Origin: Pseudophaeobacter sp965641885
Lineage (GTDB): Bacteria; Pseudomonadota; Alphaproteobacteria; Rhodobacterales; Rhodobacteraceae
NCBI GenBank assembly: GCA_965641885.1
Contig: OZ282574.1
Coordinates: 4,402,001-4,466,000 of the forward strand
Reading direction: 5' to 3'
Length of the DNA stretch: 64,000 bases
Shown: positions 7,494 through 16,413 of the stretch, piece after piece
How the letters are laid out: each line of letters starts with the position of its first letter
How positions within the stretch are numbered: the stretch's first letter is position 1
Made by a program: the position numbers and the translations under genes
Notes under the pieces: model-generated
What the model was told of the DNA's origin: nothing
Database searches by the model: none
The model's input: only the letters and a program-made list of their open reading frames with translations

Positions 7494-8084
7494 ATGACCA
7501 ACGACCTGATTGCCAAAGCCGCGATAGACCGCCGCCTGGCCGAGATTCTGATCCCCGTGATCGAGGACCTTGGCTATGAGCTGGTGCGCATTCGTCTGAT
7601 GTCCGGCAAAACCACCACGCTGCAGATCATGGCTGACAAGCCAGATGGCGGTATCGAAGTGGATGACTGTGCTATTGTCTCCAGTGCGGTGAGCGCCACG
7701 CTGGATGTTGAGGATCCGATCCTCGATACCTACACGCTGGAAGTTTCCAGCCCTGGTATCGACCGGCCCCTGACCCGGCTGAAGGACTTTGACATGTTCG
7801 AGGGCTACGAGGCCAAGCTGGAAACAGATGAGCTGGTTGGTGGACGCCGTCGCTTTAAGGGCGAGCTGGCCGGCACCGAAGAAGACGAGGTTCTGATCAA
7901 TATCGAAGATCAGGGCCAAACCGTTACCATTGGTCTGAAATTTGACTGGCTGTCTGATGCCAAGCTGGTTTTGACCGATGATCTGATCACGGAAATGCTG
8001 CGCCAGCGTAAAGCTGCAGGCACCTTGAACGAAGACGCATTCGACGAGATCGAGGCCGAAGGGCCCGAAGGGGAGAACAAGTAA
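7494..8084 (+). CDS. rimP: Ribosome maturation factor RimP
   Basis: A 196-residue protein needed for maturation of the 30S subunit. It shows the family's IEVDDCAIVSSAVSATLDVEDPI and YTLEVSSPGIDRPL, then the Sm-like C-terminal domain. The ATG is chosen because GGGAAG stands just before it; a GTG 27 bp upstream is also open but starts inside the 15-bp tandem duplication. First gene of the rimP-nusA-ylxR-infB operon; its TAA overlaps the nusA ATG by one base. Confidence 0.95.
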   Translation: MTNDLIAKAAIDRRLAEILIPVIEDLGYELVRIRLMSGKTTTLQIMADKPDGGIEVDDCAIVSSAVSATLDVEDPILDTYTLEVSSPGIDRPLTRLKDFDMFEGYEAKLETDELVGGRRRFKGELAGTEEDEVLINIEDQGQTVTIGLKFDWLSDAKLVLTDDLITEMLRQRKAAGTLNEDAFDEIEAEGPEGENK

Positions 8085-9709
8085 TGGCTATCACCTCTGC
8101 AAACCAGCTAGAGCTGTTGCAAACTGCCGAAGCAGTGGCGCGCGAAAAGATGATCGACCCCGGTTTGGTTGTTGACGCGATGGAAGAAAGCCTCGCGCGG
8201 GCGGCCAAGAGCCGTTACGGCAGCGAGATGGACATCCGCGTGGCGATTGACCGCAAGACCGGCAAGGCGACCTTTACCCGTGTGCGCTCGGTTGTTGAGG
8301 ATGACGCGCTGGAAAACTACCAGTCGGAATTCACCGTAGAGCAGGCCAAACAGTATATGGCCGACCCCAAAGTGGGCGACACCTACGTCGAAGAAGTACC
8401 CCCGGTGGAAATGGGCCGTATCGCGGCACAATCCGCCAAGCAGGTGATTTTGCAGCGGGTGCGTGAAGCCGAGCGTGATCGTCAGTACGAAGAGTTCAAA
8501 GACCGCGCCGGCACCATCATCAATGGCTTGGTCAAGCGCGAAGAATTCGGCAATGTTATTGTGGATGTGGGCGCCGGCGAAGGCATTCTGCGCCGCAACG
8601 AGAAGATCGGTCGCGAGAGCTATCGCCCCAATGATCGCATCCGCTGCTACATCAAAGACGTGCGTCGCGAACCCCGTGGCCCGCAGATCTTTTTGTCGCG
8701 GACCGCGCCCGAATTCATGTCAGAGCTGTTCAAAATGGAAGTGCCCGAAATCTATGACGGCATCATCCAGATCAAAGCTGTGGCCCGTGACCCTGGCTCG
8801 CGTGCCAAGATCGCTGTGATCTCCAACGATGGCTCGATCGATCCGGTTGGCGCCTGTGTTGGTATGCGCGGCAGCCGTGTGCAGGCCGTAGTAAACGAGC
8901 TGCAGGGCGAGAAGATCGACATCATTCCCTGGAATGATGATCAGCCAACTTTCCTGGTGAACGCTCTGCAGCCTGCCGAGGTCTCCAAGGTTGTTCTGGA
9001 CGAAGAAGCCGGCAAAATCGAAGTCGTGGTGCCCGAAGAGCAGCTGAGCCTGGCGATTGGTCGTCGTGGTCAGAACGTGCGTCTGGCGTCGCAGCTGACC
9101 GGTCTCGACATTGATATCATGACCGAAGAAGAAGAATCTTCGCGTCGCCAGAAGGAATTCGAAGCCCGCACTGGTCTCTTTATGGAAACGCTGGATCTGG
9201 ACGAATTCTTCGCGCAGCTGCTGGTTTCCGAGGGCTTTACCAGCCTCGAAGAAGTCGCCTATGTTGAGCTGGACGAGCTTTTGGTCATCGACGGTGTTGA
9301 TGACAGCACTGCTGCAGAGTTGCAGGCCCGTGCCCGTGATCATCTGGAAGCCAAGGCAAAAGCCGCAATTGATGCCGCCCGTGCGCTGGGCGCTGAGGAC
9401 AGCCTGATCCAGTTTGAAGGGCTGACCCCGGTGATGATCGAGGCTCTGGCCAAAGACGACATCAAGACGCTGGAAGATTTTGCAACCTGCGCTGACTGGG
9501 AGCTGGCCGGTGGCTGGACCAACAACAATGGCGAGCGCATCAAGGATGACGGTATTCTGGAACCCTTTGGCCTGACCCTTGAAGAGGCACAGACCATGGT
9601 GATGACCGCCCGGGTCATGCTGGGCTGGGTTGATCCCGATGATCTGGTGAGTGACCAGAGCGAAGCAGACGATGTCGCCGAAGATGGCGAAGAGGAAGCC
9701 GGAGCGTAA
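8084..9709 (+). CDS. nusA: Transcription termination/antitermination factor NusA
   Basis: A 541-residue RNA polymerase-associated factor controlling pausing, termination and antitermination. Domains in order: N-terminal RNAP-binding domain (1 to about 125), S1 domain (about 135-200), two KH domains (about 205-345, including VGACVGMRGSRVQAV and IGRRGQNVRLASQLTG), and two C-terminal helix-hairpin-helix-like repeats typical of proteobacteria. The start overlaps the rimP stop (TAATG). An acidic tail (DVAEDGEEEAGA) ends the protein. Confidence 0.97.
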   Translation: MAITSANQLELLQTAEAVAREKMIDPGLVVDAMEESLARAAKSRYGSEMDIRVAIDRKTGKATFTRVRSVVEDDALENYQSEFTVEQAKQYMADPKVGDTYVEEVPPVEMGRIAAQSAKQVILQRVREAERDRQYEEFKDRAGTIINGLVKREEFGNVIVDVGAGEGILRRNEKIGRESYRPNDRIRCYIKDVRREPRGPQIFLSRTAPEFMSELFKMEVPEIYDGIIQIKAVARDPGSRAKIAVISNDGSIDPVGACVGMRGSRVQAVVNELQGEKIDIIPWNDDQPTFLVNALQPAEVSKVVLDEEAGKIEVVVPEEQLSLAIGRRGQNVRLASQLTGLDIDIMTEEEESSRRQKEFEARTGLFMETLDLDEFFAQLLVSEGFTSLEEVAYVELDELLVIDGVDDSTAAELQARARDHLEAKAKAAIDAARALGAEDSLIQFEGLTPVMIEALAKDDIKTLEDFATCADWELAGGWTNNNGERIKDDGILEPFGLTLEEAQTMVMTARVMLGWVDPDDLVSDQSEADDVAEDGEEEAGA

Positions 9710-9740
9710 GCTCCGGGTTTCCGAATAGGAGAAGAACAGC

Positions 9741-10361
9741 ATGGGGCGCGCAGGCACCAGCAAAATTCGAGAAGATGGTCCGGAGCGCAAGTGCATCGCA
9801 ACCGGTGAGACCGAGCCAAAGCAAGGTTTGCTCCGGTTCGTGATGGGACCTGATTCTCAAGTGGTGCCCGATATCTTTGGCAAATTGCCGGGACGCGGGG
9901 TCTATGTGACGGCCAGCCGAGAGGCGCTGGATCTGGCGGTGAAGAAAAAACTCTTCTCGCGTGGTTTTAAAACCCAGGTTTCGGTGCCCGAGGATCTGGC
10001 AAATGAGGTGGAGCGTCAGACGCTGCGCCGTCTTGTTGATTTGCTGAGCCTGGCGCGAAAGTCGGGCCATGCGGTTGGTGGATATGAAAAAGTCAAGGAT
10101 TGGCTAGGTAAAGAACATGCCTCGGTCCTGATTCAGGCAAGTGATGGATCAGGGCGTGGCAAATCGAAATTGAGTACCCCGCATCGGGGAAATTTCATTG
10201 GGTGCCTCACTGCAAACGAGCTGGGGATGGCATTCGGGCGTCAAACTATGATACATGCGGCGCTCGCCTCTGGTGGACTCAGCAAACGTGTTGTAGACGA
10301 AGCGCAACGGTTGCAGGGTTTGCGCGAAATGGTGGGCGGCAGCGGCCGCACAGAAGGATAA
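9741..10361 (+). CDS. RNA-binding protein, YlxR plus L7Ae-like domain
   Basis: A 206-residue protein with an N-terminal YlxR (DUF448) domain: RKCIATGE, LLRFVMGPDSQVVPDIFG and GRGVYVTAS. A ribosomal L7Ae/L30e-like region follows (LLSLARKSGHAVGGYEKV). This two-domain form between nusA and infB is usual in alphaproteobacteria, whereas Firmicutes split it into two genes. YlxR family members have been linked to RNase P; whether this one does the same is unknown. 31 bp separate it from nusA, with GGAG before the ATG. Confidence 0.9.
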   Translation: MGRAGTSKIREDGPERKCIATGETEPKQGLLRFVMGPDSQVVPDIFGKLPGRGVYVTASREALDLAVKKKLFSRGFKTQVSVPEDLANEVERQTLRRLVDLLSLARKSGHAVGGYEKVKDWLGKEHASVLIQASDGSGRGKSKLSTPHRGNFIGCLTANELGMAFGRQTMIHAALASGGLSKRVVDEAQRLQGLREMVGGSGRTEG

Positions 10362-10369
10362 AGAGCTTT

Positions 10370-12880
10370 ATGAGCGATAGTGACGGCAAAAAGACCTTAG
10401 GTCTGCGTGGCGGCGGTTCCCGGCCTGGGAACGTAAAACAGAGCTTTAGCCACGGGCGGACCAAGAATGTCGTGGTGGAAACCAAACGCAAACGCGTTCT
10501 GGTGCCCAAGCCGGGTGGAAACAAGGGCGGCAATGCCGCGCCTGCGACTGACGGATCACGTCGGCCTGCCGGGATTACCGATGCGGAAATGAGCCGCCGC
10601 CTGAAGGCGCTGCAGGCTGCCAAGGCCCGCGAAGTCGAAGACGCGGAAAAGCGCGCAGCTGAAGAGAAAGCCCGCGAAGAAGAGCGGGCCCGTCGGCGTG
10701 CCGAGGCGGAAGCCAAGGAGCGTGAGCAGCGCGAAGCCGAAGAAAAGGCCCGTCAAAAGGCTGAAGAAGAAGCGCGCAAAAAGCAGGAAGCTGCGGACGC
10801 CGCCAAACGGTCGGCCGAACCCGCAGCCAAAGCGGCAGCACCCGCTGCTGGAGCTCCTGCCGGAGCCGCAGCGCCACGCAACAACCCTGCCTCGAAACCG
10901 GCACCTGCGCAGACACCGCGCAAGTCCGACCGCGAGCGCGAAGAGCGTGGTAAAGGTAACAAAGCACGTACTGGGGATGACAGCCGTCGTTCCGGTAAGC
11001 TGACACTGGGTCAGGCAACTGGGGGTGCGGGCAACCGTCACCGCTCCATGGCCTCGATGAAGCGTAAGCAAGAGCGTGCACGTCAAAAAGCGATGGGTAC
11101 TGTTGAGCGCGAAAAGGTTCTGCGCGAAGTGCAGTTGCCCGAAGCCATTATGGTTTCCGAGCTCGCCAACCGGATGTCCGAGCGTGTTGGCGCTGTGGTC
11201 AAGTCGCTGATGAACATGGGCATGATGGTTACGCAAAACCAGACCATCGACGCCGATACAGCGGAACTGATCATCGAAGAATTTGGCCACAAGGTCGTGC
11301 GGGTTTCCGATGCTGACGTCGAAGATGTGCTCAACGTTGTGACCGACAATGACGAAGATCTGCAGTCGCGTCCTCCTGTGATCACCATCATGGGCCACGT
11401 TGACCACGGTAAGACCTCGCTGCTGGATGCGATCCGCGATGCGCGTGTTGTTGCAGGTGAGGCCGGTGGCATCACCCAGCACATCGGTGCCTATCAGGTG
11501 ACCACCGACAACGGCACCGTGTTGAGCTTCCTCGACACACCTGGCCACGCTGCCTTTACCTCCATGCGCTCACGCGGTGCACAGGTGACGGATATCGTGG
11601 TTCTGGTTGTCGCCGCAGACGATGCTGTGATGCCTCAGACCATCGAGGCCATCGCCCACGCCAAAGCGGCGCAGGTTCCGATGATTGTTGCCATCAACAA
11701 GATCGACAAACCGGCGGCTGACCCGATGAAAGTGCGCACAGATCTGTTGCAGCACGAAGTTGTGGTCGAAGCGATGTCTGGCGATGTTCAGGATGTTGAA
11801 GTCTCGGCTGTCACTGGCCAGGGCCTTGATCAACTGCTCGAAGCCATTGCGCTGCAGTCGGAAATTCTCGAACTGAAAGCCAACCCGGATCGCGCCGCCC
11901 AGGGTGCCGTGATTGAAGCACAGCTTGATGTTGGCCGGGGTCCGGTTGCGACCGTTCTGGTTCAAAATGGTACTCTGCGTCAGGGCGATATCTTTGTGGT
12001 CGGTGAGCAGTACGGTAAGGTCCGTGCGCTGATCAACGACAAGGGCGAGCGCGTCGCAGAAGCTGGACCGTCAGTTCCTGTCGAGGTTCTCGGCCTCAAC
12101 GGCACCCCCGAAGCCGGGGATGTGCTGAACGTGACCGAGACCGAAGCACAGGCGCGTGAAATCGCCGAATACCGGGCTCAGGCCGCCAAAGACCGTCGTG
12201 CCGCTGCTGGCGCTGCGACCACTCTGGAACAGCTGATGCTGAAGGCAAAAGAAGACGAAACCGTCTCCGAACTGCCCATTCTCATCAAAGCTGACGTGCA
12301 GGGGTCTGCCGAAGCCATCGTTCAGGCGATGGAGAAAATCGGCAACGACGAAGTGCGTGTGCGGGTTCTGCACTCTGGTGTTGGCGCCATCACCGAGACG
12401 GATATCGCGCTGGCAGAAGCCTCCGGTGCACCTGTCATGGGCTTTAACGTGCGGGCTAATACTTCGGCGCGCAATACAGCCAACCAGAAGGGCGTTGAGA
12501 TCCGTTACTATTCGGTGATCTACGATCTGGTCGACGACGTGAAGAAGGCCGCTTCTGGCCTGCTCAGCGCCGAGATCAAAGAAACCTTCATCGGTTACGC
12601 TGAGATCAAAGACGTCTTTAAGGTGTCCCATGTTGGCAAGGTTGCCGGTTGTCTGGTCACCGAAGGTGTTGCCCGTCGTTCGGCTGGCGTGCGCCTGCTG
12701 CGTGACAACGTGGTTATCCACGAGGGGACACTGAAGACCCTGAAGCGTTTCAAAGACGAAGTTCCCGAAGTGCAGTCCGGTCAGGAATGCGGCATGGCCT
12801 TTGAGAACTACGAAGATGTGCGCGCAGGCGACGTCATCGAGATCTTTGAGCGTCAGGAAGTTGAACGTAATCTGGACTAA
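10370..12880 (+). CDS. infB: Translation initiation factor IF-2
   Basis: An 836-residue GTPase that brings initiator tRNA to the 30S subunit. An IF2_N-type start (KKTLGLRGGGSRPGNVKQSF) is followed by a long charged Ala/Glu/Arg-rich coiled-coil region to about residue 190, then a second IF2_N, and the G domain with GHVDHGKTS near residue 342 and the later motifs DTPGHAAF and NKID. Domains II-IV complete the length. The ATG at 10370 begins the recognisable protein; more upstream in-frame starts lie within the preceding gene. A strong terminator follows 18 bp after the stop. Confidence 0.97.
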   Translation: MSDSDGKKTLGLRGGGSRPGNVKQSFSHGRTKNVVVETKRKRVLVPKPGGNKGGNAAPATDGSRRPAGITDAEMSRRLKALQAAKAREVEDAEKRAAEEKAREEERARRRAEAEAKEREQREAEEKARQKAEEEARKKQEAADAAKRSAEPAAKAAAPAAGAPAGAAAPRNNPASKPAPAQTPRKSDREREERGKGNKARTGDDSRRSGKLTLGQATGGAGNRHRSMASMKRKQERARQKAMGTVEREKVLREVQLPEAIMVSELANRMSERVGAVVKSLMNMGMMVTQNQTIDADTAELIIEEFGHKVVRVSDADVEDVLNVVTDNDEDLQSRPPVITIMGHVDHGKTSLLDAIRDARVVAGEAGGITQHIGAYQVTTDNGTVLSFLDTPGHAAFTSMRSRGAQVTDIVVLVVAADDAVMPQTIEAIAHAKAAQVPMIVAINKIDKPAADPMKVRTDLLQHEVVVEAMSGDVQDVEVSAVTGQGLDQLLEAIALQSEILELKANPDRAAQGAVIEAQLDVGRGPVATVLVQNGTLRQGDIFVVGEQYGKVRALINDKGERVAEAGPSVPVEVLGLNGTPEAGDVLNVTETEAQAREIAEYRAQAAKDRRAAAGAATTLEQLMLKAKEDETVSELPILIKADVQGSAEAIVQAMEKIGNDEVRVRVLHSGVGAITETDIALAEASGAPVMGFNVRANTSARNTANQKGVEIRYYSVIYDLVDDVKKAASGLLSAEIKETFIGYAEIKDVFKVSHVGKVAGCLVTEGVARRSAGVRLLRDNVVIHEGTLKTLKRFKDEVPEVQSGQECGMAFENYEDVRAGDVIEIFERQEVERNLD

Positions 12881-12898
12881 TCAGTCCGGACATCACCT

Positions 12899-12932
12899 AA
12901 AAAAGCCCCGGCAGAATTGCCGGGGCTTTTTC
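12899..12932 (+). terminator. Intrinsic terminator of rimP-nusA-ylxR-infB
   Basis: The stem AAAAGCCCCGGC / GCCGGGGCTTTT with loop AGAATT is followed by T residues. Confidence 0.92.
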
Positions 12933-13265
12933 GTTTTTGCGGCCCCAATAGGGAGGGAGCCGCTTCAGGGACTTTGGTGTAACAGCCAGGTCAAGGAGAG
13001 ACCGGGGGGATCAGACATCAGGTCCGGCCGCTGGGGGGCGATAAAGACGCATTCGTCCTGAACCCTAGTCTGCTACAGCCCCTATATTGGCGCGATTTGC
13101 GCGCTAAAGGACAGAGGCCCCTTGGTATGGGGGCACGGCGCATTTGTGCATGGGAGCTGTCAAAAGGCAGGGGTGTTTAGAATGCGCCGCAGGTGGGATC
13201 ACAGGGGGGGGGTAACTGGTCATAATCGCCAGCACTTGTTCAAAACCGCCTTCGCAAACTCAAAT

Positions 13266-13286
13266 GGGGCAGCCATTGGCTGCCCC
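13266..13286. other. Perfect hairpin GGGGCAGCC-ATT-GGCTGCCCC
   Basis: A nine-pair stem with a three-base loop and no T-tract on the plus strand. On the minus strand the sequence after it is moderately T-rich (ATTTGAGTTT), so a minus-strand terminator is possible. Confidence 0.6.
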
Positions 13287-13521
13287 GGTTCTGTGAGTGA
13301 GTGGTGGTCTGACAATTTGCAGTGCGGTGCGCGGTGGCCCCTTGTGGGCCTTATTGCCGACACGCAAAGCGCTGCCTGACGAGGTGTTGCCTGTATAAAA
13401 CTGCCTTGGGGTCTTTCCTCGGCACCGCAGGGAGAACGGCGCGGGGTTAAGATCCTTCAGAAACGAAGTTATTTTTGGTCTTGGCACTGCTAATCGAATG
13501 CTCTGCCCACTTTTTGCCAAA

Positions 13522-13529
13522 ATGGTTAA
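13522..13529 (-). promoter_or_regulatory. CtrA-like half-site in gene-free stretch
   Basis: The minus strand reads TTAACCAT, the CtrA half-site. A single 8-mer could be chance; it is recorded because it lies in an AT-rich, promoter-like part of the gap. Confidence 0.2.
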
Positions 13530-13668
13530 CAAAACGTTTCCACCGATTCTCTGGGTGGAAAATTTGAGCGGAATTTACGTAACTTTTATTTAAGACTCCT
13601 ATGGTCGGCCGCATTAATTGGTAGCAAGAGAAGTAACAGCCACATCTTCTGGTAAGGAACAAGAGACC

Positions 13669-13726
13669 CTCTCGCCAAACGAGAGAGCTCCAGATTGACT
13701 GGCCGGAGGTAAGGGCCGGAGGTAAG
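13669..13726. repeat. Hairpin followed by 13-bp tandem repeat
   Basis: CTCTCG-CCAAA-CGAGAG at 13669-13685 is followed by GGCCGGAGGTAAG twice in perfect tandem (13701-13713 and 13714-13726). Each repeat contains GGAGG, which resembles a ribosome site, but no convincing reading frame begins after either. Confidence 0.65.
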
Positions 13727-13759
13727 TCAGACGTGAATAAGAGCAGGCCCGGAGCTGTG

Positions 13760-14158
13760 TTAGAGCCAATCTCGCAGAATTGGGATCAGCGGGATGTCAG
13801 CTGCGGGCATGGGGTAGTCGCGCAGATTTTGCGGACGCACCCATTTCAATTGCTGCCCTTCACGGGCTTGAGGGATCCCTTCCCATTTGCGGCAGGCAAA
13901 CAGCGGCATTAGCAGATGAAAATCATCGTAGCTGTGGCTGGCAAAGGTGAGCGGTGCCAGACAGGATGACCAGGTGTTGATACCCAGCTCCTCTTGCAAC
14001 TCACGCACCAGGGCCGCCTCGGGGGTTTCGCTGGCCTCAATCTTGCCGCCAGGAAACTCCCAGAGGCCAGCCATGGATTTGCCTTCGGGGCGCTGTGCCA
14101 GCAGCACGCGCCCCTCCACGTCGATCAGCGCAACGGCAGAGACCAGCACAACCTTCAT
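13760..14158 (-). CDS. mutT: 8-oxo-dGTP diphosphatase MutT
   Basis: A 132-residue Nudix hydrolase that clears oxidised dGTP from the nucleotide pool. The Nudix box GGKIEASETPEAALVRELQEELGI has all conserved positions, and the N-terminal VLLAQRPEGKSMAGLWEFPGG is typical of MutT. The start overlaps the argJ stop (ATGA), so it is the last gene of a PPIase-argJ-mutT operon. Another small Nudix activity cannot be excluded by sequence alone. Confidence 0.9.
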   Translation of the reverse strand: MKVVLVSAVALIDVEGRVLLAQRPEGKSMAGLWEFPGGKIEASETPEAALVRELQEELGINTWSSCLAPLTFASHSYDDFHLLMPLFACRKWEGIPQAREGQQLKWVRPQNLRDYPMPAADIPLIPILRDWL

Positions 14159-15381
14159 GAGCGGTAGTCCGCGTTTATGGTGATATATTGATGGGTAAGG
14201 TCACAGGTCCAGACTGTGCATTTCCCAGCCGCCAGACCGAGATCGACTTTGATTGTGATCTCGTCGCGGGTCATTTGCGCCGCGCCGTCTTCCTCGCGGT
14301 AATCCGGGGAAACCCAGCCTTTTTCTGCCACCAGAACATCACCAAAAGAGATCGACAGCAAATCCCGGTCTGCCTCGGCGCCGGATTTTCCAATTGCCAT
14401 GACGACGCGGCCCCAATTGGGATCCTCTCCGGCGATGGCGGTTTTCACCAGCGGAGAGTTGGCAATCGCCAAGCCGTGGGTCTTGGCCTCTGCATCTGAG
14501 GCAGCTCCGGTGATCTGAATCTCGACAAACTTGGTCGCACCTTCACCGTCCCGAACCACTTGATGCGCCAGATCCAGCATCACGGCTTCGAGCGCCTGAG
14601 AGAATTCCGCACTGTCGGCGACATCAACCCCCGAGGCCCCCGTGGCACAGAGCATCAGGCTGTCCGAGGTAGACGTGTCGCTGTCGACGGTGATGCAGTT
14701 GAAGCTGAGATCGCACAGGCGGCTCAGCTCGGCCTGCAGCGCCGCCTGAGGCAATTTGGCATCGGTGAAGATATAGACCAGCATGGTAGCCATGTCCGGA
14801 GCGATCATCCCCGACCCTTTGGCGATGCCTGCGATCGACACTACCTCGCCCTCGATAGTGATCTTGGCTGAGGCCCCCTTGGCAAAGGTGTCAGTGGTCA
14901 TGATCGCTTCGGCAGCGGCCTCAAGGGCGGTCTCATCCAGCCCGGCGTTCAGATCCTGTATCTTTGCAATGATGCGCTCATGGGGCAGGGGTTCACCAAT
15001 TACCCCGGTCGAAGCGGTAAAGATCCGCGCCTCGGGCAGGCCTGTGATGTCCGCAACGGCGGAACAGATTTCCGCAACAGAGGTCTGGCCGTAGTGACCG
15101 GTAAATGCATTGGAATTGCCGGAATTTACCAGAATGGCTGCACCAGTCGAACTGTCACCACCTAGTTTTTCCTGACAGTCGCGCACCGGGGCCGACCGGG
15201 TTTTGGAGCGGGTGAAGGTGCCGGCGACAGTGGTGCCAGGCGTCATCACCGCCAGCATGACGTCGTTCCGGCCCTTATATTTCACACCAGCAGCGGCCGC
15301 GCTGAGGCGCAGCCCCGGTATCACGGGCAGCTCTGGAAAGGCGCTTGGGGCAAGCGGAGAGCGGGGCAGGCTGTCGCTCAT
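14155..15381 (-). CDS. argJ: Bifunctional ornithine acetyltransferase/N-acetylglutamate synthase
   Basis: A 408-residue enzyme that moves acetyl from N-acetylornithine to glutamate, recycling the acetyl group of arginine synthesis. It is an Ntn-type self-cleaving protein: the cleavage motif GMIAPDMATML places the nucleophile at about Thr199. Other family marks are NSGNSNAFTG and EDPNWGRVVMAIGKSG. It starts 2 bp after the PPIase stop and overlaps mutT by 4 bp. Whether it also accepts acetyl-CoA (bifunctional form) is inferred from family habit. Confidence 0.95.
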   Translation of the reverse strand: MSDSLPRSPLAPSAFPELPVIPGLRLSAAAAGVKYKGRNDVMLAVMTPGTTVAGTFTRSKTRSAPVRDCQEKLGGDSSTGAAILVNSGNSNAFTGHYGQTSVAEICSAVADITGLPEARIFTASTGVIGEPLPHERIIAKIQDLNAGLDETALEAAAEAIMTTDTFAKGASAKITIEGEVVSIAGIAKGSGMIAPDMATMLVYIFTDAKLPQAALQAELSRLCDLSFNCITVDSDTSTSDSLMLCATGASGVDVADSAEFSQALEAVMLDLAHQVVRDGEGATKFVEIQITGAASDAEAKTHGLAIANSPLVKTAIAGEDPNWGRVVMAIGKSGAEADRDLLSISFGDVLVAEKGWVSPDYREEDGAAQMTRDEITIKVDLGLAAGKCTVWTCDLTHQYITINADYRS

Positions 15382-15383
15382 TC

Positions 15384-16235
15384 TTAGTTCCTCACCATGC
15401 TGAGGTTGCGCAACATGGCAGGATCTAGGCCTTCGATGTCGGGGCGTTCGATAACCGCAGAGGCCGTTAGATTGCTGACGCGGGATTCAACCGCTGCGTC
15501 CTGCAGCTCTTTGCTCAGCGCATCGCGCACATCTTCAAAGTCAGGAGCAGCTGTTTTACGACGCTCTTTAAGCAGAATCAGGTGCCAGCCGAACTGGGTT
15601 TCCACGGGATCAGAAATCTCGCCGGCCCGCAGATACAGCACGGCTTCCTCAAATTCGGGCACCATGCGGCCACGGGTGAACCAGCCCAGATCGCCGCCAT
15701 TAGGACCGGATGGGCCGGTTGAGCGTTCTTTGGCCATGATGGTGAAATCAGCACCAGTATCCAGCTCGGATTTGATCTCAAGGGCGTCTTCTTCGGTTTC
15801 AACCAGAATATGCGCGGCGTTGAACTCGTCGCTGCCATCGCCATCCGAGTATTTGTCTTCATAGGCCTGACGCAGGGTTTCTTCGTCAGTGGCGGCTTGC
15901 ATCACTTTTTCAATGACACTGGCGGCAAGAAGCGCGCGTTCTTCGTTCTCGATGGCCAGTTTCACATAGTGAGGCACGCCGCCATGCAACTCTTGCTTTA
16001 GGGCGGTCTGCTGCACCAGCTGATCCAAGATCGCATTATAGAGCACATCGTCCGGCAGTTTTTTATACTGTTCGGGCAGGCCATCGCGGGCCATGATCAT
16101 GTGACCCAGCGTGATCTCCTCACCATTCACGGTTGCGATCACCGTGTTGGCATGGGGCGCAGCCAATACAGGCAACGGCAAAGCCAGAAAAACGGTCATT
16201 GCAGCACCTTGTAAAAAAGTGAGACCTTTACGCAT
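15384..16235 (-). CDS. Exported parvulin-type peptidyl-prolyl isomerase
   Basis: A 283-residue PPIase with a Sec signal peptide (MRKGLTFLQG, hydrophobic stretch, ALPLPVLAA). A SurA/PrsA-like N-terminal chaperone region follows, then a parvulin domain at about 140-240 with AAHILVETEEDA, MAKERSTGPSGPNGGDLGWF and QFGWHLILLKER. The ATG at 16233-16235 has GGAAG upstream; longer in-frame starts would bury the signal peptide. It is divergent from secA, so the pair joins protein translocation to periplasmic folding. Probably lipid-free and periplasmic, since no lipobox cysteine is seen. Confidence 0.9.
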   Translation of the reverse strand: MRKGLTFLQGAAMTVFLALPLPVLAAPHANTVIATVNGEEITLGHMIMARDGLPEQYKKLPDDVLYNAILDQLVQQTALKQELHGGVPHYVKLAIENEERALLAASVIEKVMQAATDEETLRQAYEDKYSDGDGSDEFNAAHILVETEEDALEIKSELDTGADFTIMAKERSTGPSGPNGGDLGWFTRGRMVPEFEEAVLYLRAGEISDPVETQFGWHLILLKERRKTAAPDFEDVRDALSKELQDAAVESRVSNLTASAVIERPDIEGLDPAMLRNLSMVRN

Positions 16236-16274
16236 TGAATTCTTCCTATTCCCTGGCCGCAAAGAGGCGCGGCG

Positions 16275-16303
16275 TTGACACTTATTTTCCTGCCCCTTAC
16301 ATC
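16275..16303 (+). promoter_or_regulatory. Candidate secA promoter
   Basis: A perfect TTGACA is followed after 17 bp by TACATC, a weaker -10, about 110 bp before secA in the divergent intergenic region. Confidence 0.45.
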
Positions 16304-16413
16304 CCAAAGAGGCCCGAGGCAGAACCGTCGTTTCCCCCATTGTTTATGGGTTGCGACCACGACGGGCAAGCCTGCCTGACACGAAGGCCAATAAGAGGAT
16401 CGTTGGAGAACAC

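Larger units (their letters stand above)
12933..13759. other. 827-bp stretch without a supported gene
   Basis: Small open frames on both strands show no recognisable protein and no convincing start sites. Visible structure: a perfect 9-bp stem hairpin (13266-13286), a hairpin TTTCCACC/GGTGGAAA (13537-13561), a hairpin CTCTCG/CGAGAG (13669-13685), a 13-bp tandem repeat (13701-13726) and a CtrA-like half-site (13522-13529). The part from about 13450 to 13620 is distinctly AT-richer than its surroundings, as expected for a promoter region. A non-coding RNA or a very small gene is possible. Confidence 0.5.

Noticed and set aside
13122..13379. Possible 85-residue protein in the gene-free stretch
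   Set aside because: Contains a perfect hairpin inside the frame, has no recognisable family and no clear ribosome site.
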